In this document: in pieces, positions 1 through 5,594 of the stretch | Position numbering within the stretch: position 1 is the first letter of the stretch | Layout: the number at the start of each line of letters is the position of its first letter | Assembly (NCBI GenBank): GCA_903957465.1 | Contig: CAJBPJ010000296.1 | Location: 1 to 7,574 of the forward strand | Direction of reading: 5' to 3' | Length of the DNA stretch: 7,574 bases | Origin: an uncultured Opitutia bacterium | GTDB lineage: Bacteria; Verrucomicrobiota; Verrucomicrobiia; Opitutales; UBA953 | The notes under the pieces: generated by a model | Told to the model about the DNA's origin: nothing | Databases searched by the model: none | The model's input: only the letters and a program-made list of their open reading frames with translations | Position numbers and translations under genes: made by a program

Positions 1-1128
1 GAGCCTGGTGCCATTACCGCAAAAATTAACGAGTGTGCAGCCGTACATGGCCTATTTTTCCCGCCGGATCCGTCTTCTTTAAATTACTGTAGTATCGGAG
101 GAAATATTTCCACCAATGCTGGCGGACTACGCGCTGCGAAGTATGGCGTTGTCCGAGACTTTGTGGTCGCACTTGAAGGCGTACTTCCTACCGGAGAATT
201 TGTGCGCTGGTCAGCGCCATTACGTAAATTTGTAAGCGGCTATAACCTACGCGACCTCTGGGTTGGCGCAGAAGGAACCCTGGGTATTGTGACCAAGGCC
301 TGGATTCGCTTAGTCCCGCTACCGCAAGCACGACGCACATTCCTCTTTGCCTTTGAGAGCGACGAAAAAGCCCTCGAAGCCGCGGCCGCCTTAATGACAT
401 CAAGGGTAGCCCCCGCTGTCTTTGAGTTCCTCGACACCCAGACCACGGAAGTCGCCCAACGACGGCTGGGCGAAGGCGTCTTCAGCGCTGCAGAAGTTCA
501 AGGCGTTGCTAATCCTGCACTACTGCTCATCGAACTAGATGGACATCCGGCCGTCCTAGCGGAAGACGCAGAAAAGGTTCGGGCTTGGTCTAAAGGACGA
601 ACACTCGCTCAGCGGGAAAGCGACAACCCAGTCGAAGCTGAGAAGCTGTGGACTATACGGCGCACATGCTCCCAGGCCATGTACCTTTTGGGTAATGCTA
701 AACTGAATGAAGACATTGTCGTCCCATTCCGTAGTTACGTTAAACTCATCCAACTCGCGCAACGCATGCGTAAGACCTACGGATTACCTACACCAACCTT
801 TGGACATGCAGCGGACGGAAACTTCCACATCCATGTCATGTACAATCGCGAAGACAAAGAACACTGTCGCAAGGCCGAAAGCGCGATCATTGAAATGATG
901 CGCGAAGTTGTTGCGATGGGTGGAGCAATTACAGGCGAACACGGCATTGGCATTTCTAAGTCTGCCTTCCTACGCCTCCAACATACGCCTGCGGAAATCA
1001 ATGCCATGATGGCAATTAAACGCGCGCTCGACCCGAATAACATTTTAGCCCCCGGACAAATCTTTGAACCCGTTAACGTCTGGGAATACACCCCTTCAAA
1101 AGTCACCTTCGCCTGGGACAAGCACTGA
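1..1128 (+). CDS. GlcD-like FAD-linked oxidase (glycolate/D-lactate dehydrogenase family), 5' end missing
   Basis: The open frame runs from base 1 to a TGA at 1126-1128, giving 375 visible residues; the start lies upstream of the window. The family oxidises 2-hydroxy acids (glycolate, D-lactate or relatives) using FAD and usually passes electrons to the respiratory chain. Visible are the second half of the PCMH-type FAD-binding domain, with FPPDPSS (about residues 20-26), CSIGGNISTNAGG (30-42) and the YNLRDLWVGAEGTLGIVT stretch, then the C-terminal FAD-oxidase domain with HAADGNFH (269-276) and GEHGIG (312-317). Compared with GlcD proteins of about 460-500 residues, roughly 100 N-terminal residues are missing, including the first FAD-contacting loop. 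There is no fused 4Fe-4S domain; the protein ends soon after the flavin domain. It is the first visible gene of a likely operon, with the next start 3 bases after its stop. The family is secure; the substrate is not. Confidence 0.92.
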   Translation, partial: EPGAITAKINECAAVHGLFFPPDPSSLNYCSIGGNISTNAGGLRAAKYGVVRDFVVALEGVLPTGEFVRWSAPLRKFVSGYNLRDLWVGAEGTLGIVTKAWIRLVPLPQARRTFLFAFESDEKALEAAAALMTSRVAPAVFEFLDTQTTEVAQRRLGEGVFSAAEVQGVANPALLLIELDGHPAVLAEDAEKVRAWSKGRTLAQRESDNPVEAEKLWTIRRTCSQAMYLLGNAKLNEDIVVPFRSYVKLIQLAQRMRKTYGLPTPTFGHAADGNFHIHVMYNREDKEHCRKAESAIIEMMREVVAMGGAITGEHGIGISKSAFLRLQHTPAEINAMMAIKRALDPNNILAPGQIFEPVNVWEYTPSKVTFAWDKH

Positions 1129-1131
1129 GCC

Positions 1132-1794
1132 GTGGCAGGACGTGTTGCCATTTTTGACTGGGATGGAGTGGTGGTCGATTCATCGGCCGCACACAAACAG
1201 GCCTGGCAACGTCTCGCTGCTGCCGAGGGCTTACCTATTCAGCCCGATAGCTTTCTCAGAGGATTCGGTAAACGAAATGAAGTTATCATCCCTGAGATTC
1301 ACGGCTGGTCGCGAGACCCCGCCGAAATCCACCGCCTATCTCTCGCCAAAGAAGCCCATTACCGCGATTTAGCTACGGGTGGGCTCATCTCCTTACTCCC
1401 TGGAGCCAAAGAGCTTCTCCGGGCGTTACAACAAGCGGGAATCCCCTGTGTAATCGGAACGTCGACACATCGACTAAACCTTAAACTAGCTTTTGACCGT
1501 TTTGACCTAGAGTCGTTTTTCCAAGGTGCGGTTACCAGTGAAGACGTTACCCGCGGCAAACCTGACCCAGAAGTTTTCCTGAAAGCTTGCGCACTCATTC
1601 AGGGCGACGTCGAACAGTCCGTAGTCTTTGAAGACACGCTTGCCGGCGTAGCGGCTGCCAAAGCCGGCGGGTTCCGCGCCGTGGGTCTCTGCACAACAAA
1701 TTCCCGTGAAGTCATGGCGACATCTGGGGCTGATCTGATTGTGGCAAATCTGTCTGAGGTCACACCAGAACTGGCCCTACCTAAGGCACGCTGA
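1132..1794 (+). CDS. HAD-superfamily hydrolase, phosphoglycolate phosphatase / beta-phosphoglucomutase-like
   Basis: A complete 220-residue protein starting at GTG 1132. It is a typical subfamily I HAD enzyme with a small helical cap, acting by an aspartyl-phosphate intermediate, probably on a small cytosolic phosphate ester. All four catalytic motifs are visible: motif I DWDGVVVDS with nucleophile D9 and acid/base D11; motif II GTST at 109-112; motif III GKPDP at 142-146 with K143; motif IV FEDT at 166-169 with the Mg-binding acids E167/D168, followed by LAGVAAAKAGG. The cap lies at roughly residues 18-85. The start is placed here because motif I must lie within the first few residues and no other start codon is available; a Shine-Dalgarno is poor (GGGA at 1115-1118, too far), so translation is probably coupled to the oxidase gene, whose stop is 3 bases upstream. 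uvrB begins 1 base after its stop. Phosphatase versus mutase, and the substrate, cannot be decided from motifs. With GlcD next door, 2-phosphoglycolate is a reasonable guess. Confidence 0.92.
   Translation: MAGRVAIFDWDGVVVDSSAAHKQAWQRLAAAEGLPIQPDSFLRGFGKRNEVIIPEIHGWSRDPAEIHRLSLAKEAHYRDLATGGLISLLPGAKELLRALQQAGIPCVIGTSTHRLNLKLAFDRFDLESFFQGAVTSEDVTRGKPDPEVFLKACALIQGDVEQSVVFEDTLAGVAAAKAGGFRAVGLCTTNSREVMATSGADLIVANLSEVTPELALPKAR
1783..1786 (+). promoter_or_regulatory. Ribosome binding site of uvrB
   Basis: AAGG lies 9 bases before ATG 1796, inside the last codons of the HAD gene. It supports ATG 1796 as the start rather than the in-frame TTG at 1739, which would add 19 residues unlike any UvrB N-terminus. 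Confidence 0.55.
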
Positions 1795-1795
1795 G

Positions 1796-3790
1796 ATGAG
1801 CGGCTTTAAACTTCATTCTAGCTATCAGCCGACAGGCGATCAACCGACAGCCATTGCTGCGCTGGATGCTTCTATTCGTGCTGGTAACCTCCACCAAACG
1901 CTCCTCGGGGTAACCGGCTCGGGGAAGACATTCACGATGGCCAACCTCATTGAGCGCCATCAGCGACCCACCCTCGTTGTTTCACATAATAAGACCCTCG
2001 CCGCTCAACTCTTCGCTGAATTTAAAAAGTTTTTTCCAGAGAACGCAGTCGAATATTTCGTCAGCTACTACGACTACTACCAACCCGAAGCTTACGTCCC
2101 ACAGACAGATACATTTATTGAGAAGGATGCTTCGATTAACGACGACATCGAACGACTACGTATTCGGGCAAGCAGCGCACTGTTATCCCGACGCGACGTC
2201 ATCGTTGTGGCGACCGTCTCTTGCATCTACGGACTTGGATCACCTGAAGAGTTTAAGTCAGCTATGCTTCCTTTGCGCACCGGGATGACGCTGCGCCGTG
2301 ACGACCTATTAGCTAATTTAGTTAAAAATCAGTATTCGCGAAATGACGCAATTTTGGAACGTTGTAACTTCCGTGCACGCGGCGAGACCGTAGACCTCTG
2401 GCCAGCCTACCTCGAAACTGCCCTACGCATTACCTTCTTTGGAGATACCTTAGAGTCTATCCGCGAGCTTGACCCATTAAGCGTCAAACCCGGTGCACAC
2501 CTCGAACACTTCGACCTCTATCCCGCAAACGCGCACATCACTTCGCCCGAAAGCCTCCCACCCGCAATCCTTTCGATTAAGGCAGAGCTCGAAGATCGCG
2601 TAGCTTTCTTTGAACGCGAAGGTCGGCTCGTTGAGGCCCAACGGATTCGCATGCGTACGGAGCATGACCTAGAAATGATGCGAGAAACAGGTTTTTGCCA
2701 AGGGGTGGAAAACTATTCGATGCACATTGGTGGCCGAAAACCTGGCGAGAGGCCCTTCTGTTTGTTAGACTTCTTCCCAGACGATAAACTCGTCTTCATT
2801 GATGAAAGCCATGTGAGCGTGCCGCAAATTGGTGGCATGTATTTAGGGGATCGCTCACGAAAACAACGCCTGGTCGACTTCGGCTTCCGCTTGCCCTCTG
2901 CCATGGAGAATCGACCACTGAGACCTGAGGAATTCGACGCACTAGCCGGGCAGACTGTCTACGTTTCAGCCACACCTGCACCCCATGAATACAAAGTCTC
3001 TGCGGTCGTGGCAGAGCAAATCATTCGCCCAACGGGCTTGCTGGATCCTGTCATGGAAGTTCGCCCAATTAAAGGACAGGTCGAAGATGCCATTGGAGAG
3101 GTTAAGGCCGAAATAGCCAACGGACGCAGAACGCTCGTGACTACACTGACAAAACGAATGTCCGAAGAAATTTCGGACTACCTGCGCGAACAAGGCATCA
3201 AGGTTGAATACCTGCATTCGGATATCGATGCGATTGAGCGCGTCGAAATTCTACGCCGATTACGGCAAGGTACGTGTGATGTACTCGTTGGCGTTAACTT
3301 ACTACGCGAAGGCCTAGACCTACCCGAAGTCGCTTTGGTCGTAATTTTAGACGCCGATAAAGAAGGTTTTCTGCGCAGTGAAACGAGTATTATCCAGACA
3401 GCGGGGCGTGCAGCTCGTCACGTTGAAGGACGCGTTATCTTATACGCTGATGTGATGACGAAGTCGCTCACACGCGCGATGACAATCTCCGGCGACCGTC
3501 GCAAAAAGCAGGATGCGTATAACAAAAAGCACGGCATAACACCGAAGTCCGTGCAGAGACCAATTGAAGAGAGTCTCGTCGTTAAAGATGACGCAACGGG
3601 TGACATTACACTGGTTAAAGGCGACCAAGATTTGCAGGCCGTACTCTCTGACTTAGAAACCGAAATGCTCGCAGCATCGGATCGCTATGAGTTTGAACGT
3701 GCGGCTCACCTGCGCGATCAAATCGCCACCTTACGCGGCGAAAAGCCAGCGGGTGTGGGTCGTTCCAAGCGGCGCCGCGGCGGACGTTAA
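1796..3790 (+). CDS. uvrB: UvrB, excinuclease ABC subunit B
   Basis: A 664-residue protein (E. coli UvrB is 673). UvrB is the damage-verifying helicase-like subunit of nucleotide excision repair: UvrA loads it on DNA, it inserts a beta-hairpin behind the lesion, then recruits UvrC for dual incision. Visible in order are the N-terminal FKLHSSYQPTGDQP signature; Walker A GVTGSGKT (38-45); the tyrosine-rich beta-hairpin at 91-110, with aromatic residues at 91, 92, 94 and 95; the central UvrA-interaction region; Walker B-type DESH (336-339); the HSDID element (from 474); VGVNLLREGLDLPEV; the motif VI segment QTAGRAAR (534-541); and a C-terminal UVR helix pair for UvrC binding (about 612-646). The last ten residues are a basic Gly/Arg/Lys tail. 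Every expected catalytic element is present, so the protein should be functional. It is the last gene of the probable three-gene operon. No LexA-like box is evident just upstream, and an upstream operon promoter lies outside the window. Its TAA directly touches the mutL stop codon. Confidence 0.98.
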   Translation: MSGFKLHSSYQPTGDQPTAIAALDASIRAGNLHQTLLGVTGSGKTFTMANLIERHQRPTLVVSHNKTLAAQLFAEFKKFFPENAVEYFVSYYDYYQPEAYVPQTDTFIEKDASINDDIERLRIRASSALLSRRDVIVVATVSCIYGLGSPEEFKSAMLPLRTGMTLRRDDLLANLVKNQYSRNDAILERCNFRARGETVDLWPAYLETALRITFFGDTLESIRELDPLSVKPGAHLEHFDLYPANAHITSPESLPPAILSIKAELEDRVAFFEREGRLVEAQRIRMRTEHDLEMMRETGFCQGVENYSMHIGGRKPGERPFCLLDFFPDDKLVFIDESHVSVPQIGGMYLGDRSRKQRLVDFGFRLPSAMENRPLRPEEFDALAGQTVYVSATPAPHEYKVSAVVAEQIIRPTGLLDPVMEVRPIKGQVEDAIGEVKAEIANGRRTLVTTLTKRMSEEISDYLREQGIKVEYLHSDIDAIERVEILRRLRQGTCDVLVGVNLLREGLDLPEVALVVILDADKEGFLRSETSIIQTAGRAARHVEGRVILYADVMTKSLTRAMTISGDRRKKQDAYNKKHGITPKSVQRPIEESLVVKDDATGDITLVKGDQDLQAVLSDLETEMLAASDRYEFERAAHLRDQIATLRGEKPAGVGRSKRRRGGR

Positions 3791-5530
3791 TCAGGACTGT
3801 CCTAAGCGCCGGGCGATATCGGCATCGCCGATTTCAAAGTAAGTTCGCCGACCTAAAGGATCGACGCCAGGCTGACTCGTGCGGAAGAGTTGTTGCACAA
3901 GTTCAAGTAGCTCAAGCTCCGACAAGCTATCGGTACGGTAACGTGAACGTCGTATGGCTAATTTTGCGAGAGCATCGGCAGCTAAATGCGCCTTAGTGAA
4001 ATCGCCTTCATGGCGACTCATCTCCGCAAGCAGGTCGCGCAGGAAAGCCTCTGCCTCTCCAGGCTCAACCCAAAGCGGAATGGATAGTACGCGCCAGAAA
4101 TTCCGCCCATAGGGCTCAAAACTAAACCCCGCTAACTGCAACAGGGCTTCGCGCTCACGCAGGGCTGCTGCCGGTAAGGGTTCGAGCTCTAAGGCTAATG
4201 GAAGCAATAGGGGCTGCGTCACTGGAACTGACGCTGTCAATTGACTCAGGATCTTTTCGTAAAGGACGCGTTGATGGGCGGAGCCTAAATCGAGAAGCAC
4301 CATACCGGAAGGCGTCTCGAAGACAGCACGATCACCACGTAGCCGCCCCAGCAATCTCCAGCCTAACTTGAGCGTAGTGGCCGGCGAAACACTTGCACGA
4401 GTCGAGCCTTCAACCGCTATCGGCAGTGCGGACACAGGAGTGGGCGCGGCGACTTGGGGCTTTGCCGAGGGCACGGGTAGCGCCGAGTGAATATCGACCG
4501 CGGGAACGACCGGCTGCACGGCACCCGTGGTCGGTTGACCACGCAAAGTTTCTAAGACAGCCCGCATGACAAAAGCGCGCACTTGCGGCTCATTACGAAA
4601 ACGAATTTCACGCTTTGCAGGGTGTACGTTTACATCGACAGCTGCAGGATCGATTTCGAGAAAAAGAAATGCCAGCGGGAATCGACCCTTGGGAATAAGC
4701 GTATGGTAGCTCTCCACCAAAGCATAGGCGAGAGCTCGGCTGTCCACTGGACGACCATTCACAACTGTCACCAAGTCTTGGCGGGTTGAACGGCTCACTC
4801 CAGGTTTACCCAAAAGACCGCTTACGCCCATACCGCTGCCTTCAACTGACGGAAGGGGTATGAGATCGTCGGCAACAGCCTTACCCCAGATTTCGCGAAC
4901 ACGTTCAATCAGCGGCGCCTGGCCGGGCGATCTAAAGACATCGCGTCCGTCTTCCCGCAACAAGAAGCCAACTTCAGGGTGTGCCACCGCATAGAGCCGC
5001 ACCATACGAATTAAATGCGCGGATTCAGTGTCGTCGGTCTTAAGAAACTTTAGGCGCGCAGGGACGGGGTGGAACAGATTTTCCACTTCAACGCGAGTGC
5101 CCACTGCCATGCCATGCTCTCGGCGGTGAACAATGCGACCGCCATTCACCAGAATCTCGCAGCCAACTTCAGCGCCGGCCGCTCGAGATTGCAGAGTAAA
5201 ACGTGAAACGCTGGCAATCGAAGGCAAAGCCTCGCCACGAAAGCCGAAGGTAGAAATGCGGTCTAAGTCTGCCGCAACTTGGATTTTACTCGTGGCATGT
5301 CGCTGCAGTGAAAGCTCCGCTTGATCAGGGGACATACCCACGCCGTCATCCTCGACCACCATCCGCGCTTTTCCCCCGCGAGAAAAATCGATAGTGATAC
5401 GCCGCGCACCTGCATCCAAGGCATTCTCGAGTAACTCCTTGGCCGCAGCAGCTGGTCGCTCCACGACTTCCCCAGCAGCGATTTGATTCGCTACAGTATC
5501 GGCGAGGATACGAATTTCGGGGGTCGCCAT
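3791..5530 (-). CDS. mutL: DNA mismatch repair protein MutL, endonuclease motifs degenerate
   Basis: A 579-residue protein read from ATG 5530-5528. MutL couples MutS mismatch recognition to strand removal. The GHKL ATPase half is canonical: IRILADTVANQIAAGEVVERP (6-26), catalytic E32 and Mg-binding N36 in ELLENALDAG, DDGVGM (61-66), RHATSKI (77-83), FGFRGEAL (95-102), and the ATP-contacting lysine K306 in DVNVHPAKREIRF. A Pro/Ala-rich linker spans about 332-385. The C-terminal dimerisation domain follows (390-579). QPLLLP (439-444) resembles the beta-clamp-binding motif of MutL. The metal-binding endonuclease motifs are not intact: DQHAxxExxxxE is DLGSAHQRVLYE (414-425), the ACR/ACK segment reads AKLAIR (522-527), and CPHGRP reads DPLGRR (557-562). 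A TTG-initiated 28-residue extension to 5614 is possible but overlaps the neighbouring gene and lacks family similarity. AGTAGG, 3 bases before the ATG, is a plausible though close ribosome binding site. Confidence 0.97.
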   Translation of the reverse strand: MATPEIRILADTVANQIAAGEVVERPAAAAKELLENALDAGARRITIDFSRGGKARMVVEDDGVGMSPDQAELSLQRHATSKIQVAADLDRISTFGFRGEALPSIASVSRFTLQSRAAGAEVGCEILVNGGRIVHRREHGMAVGTRVEVENLFHPVPARLKFLKTDDTESAHLIRMVRLYAVAHPEVGFLLREDGRDVFRSPGQAPLIERVREIWGKAVADDLIPLPSVEGSGMGVSGLLGKPGVSRSTRQDLVTVVNGRPVDSRALAYALVESYHTLIPKGRFPLAFLFLEIDPAAVDVNVHPAKREIRFRNEPQVRAFVMRAVLETLRGQPTTGAVQPVVPAVDIHSALPVPSAKPQVAAPTPVSALPIAVEGSTRASVSPATTLKLGWRLLGRLRGDRAVFETPSGMVLLDLGSAHQRVLYEKILSQLTASVPVTQPLLLPLALELEPLPAAALREREALLQLAGFSFEPYGRNFWRVLSIPLWVEPGEAEAFLRDLLAEMSRHEGDFTKAHLAADALAKLAIRRSRYRTDSLSELELLELVQQLFRTSQPGVDPLGRRTYFEIGDADIARRLGQS

Positions 5531-5594
5531 TGGCCTACTTAGGTAAACCCACCCTACCCGCTTGCCAAGCCACCAGTCCGTCAGAAAGTAAGGT
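5531..5594. promoter_or_regulatory. Short divergent intergenic region between mutL and the DUF255 gene
   Basis: These 64 bases separate two divergently oriented start codons and must contain, or overlap, promoters for both unless those lie inside the genes. On the minus strand a TTGGCA (5 of 6 to the sigma70 -35 consensus) sits 17 bases before TACCTA, a poor -10 match that would leave almost no leader before the mutL ATG. It overlaps a 9-base near-palindrome CTTGCCAAG (5561-5569). No convincing sigma70 pair is visible on the plus strand. I infer the regulatory role from position; individual elements are weak. Confidence 0.4.
5584..5588 (+). promoter_or_regulatory. Candidate ribosome binding site of the DUF255 gene
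   Basis: GAAAG lies 6 bases before GTG 5595; TAAGG at 5589-5593 matches better but sits only 1 base from the start, too close for normal use. An in-frame TAA at 5589 rules out any upstream start, so GTG 5595 is forced if the conserved NRLANERSLYL N-terminus is to be included. Confidence 0.35.

Noticed and set aside
777..1196. Long minus-strand open frame opposite the oxidase and HAD genes
   Set aside because: It is antisense to two genes with strong family motifs and its translation shows no recognisable domain; it is a shadow of the coding strand.
1739..1795. Upstream TTG start for UvrB at 1739
   Set aside because: It would add 19 residues overlapping the HAD gene; ATG 1796 has a suitable AAGG and gives the standard UvrB N-terminus.
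3793..3829. Candidate terminator at the uvrB/mutL junction: AGGACTGTCCT (3793-3803) and GGCGAT/ATCGCC (3812-3829)
   Set aside because: The first has room for only a 4-base stem around a 3-base loop, and the second is a 6-base stem inside mutL coding sequence; neither is followed by a T-tract on either strand.
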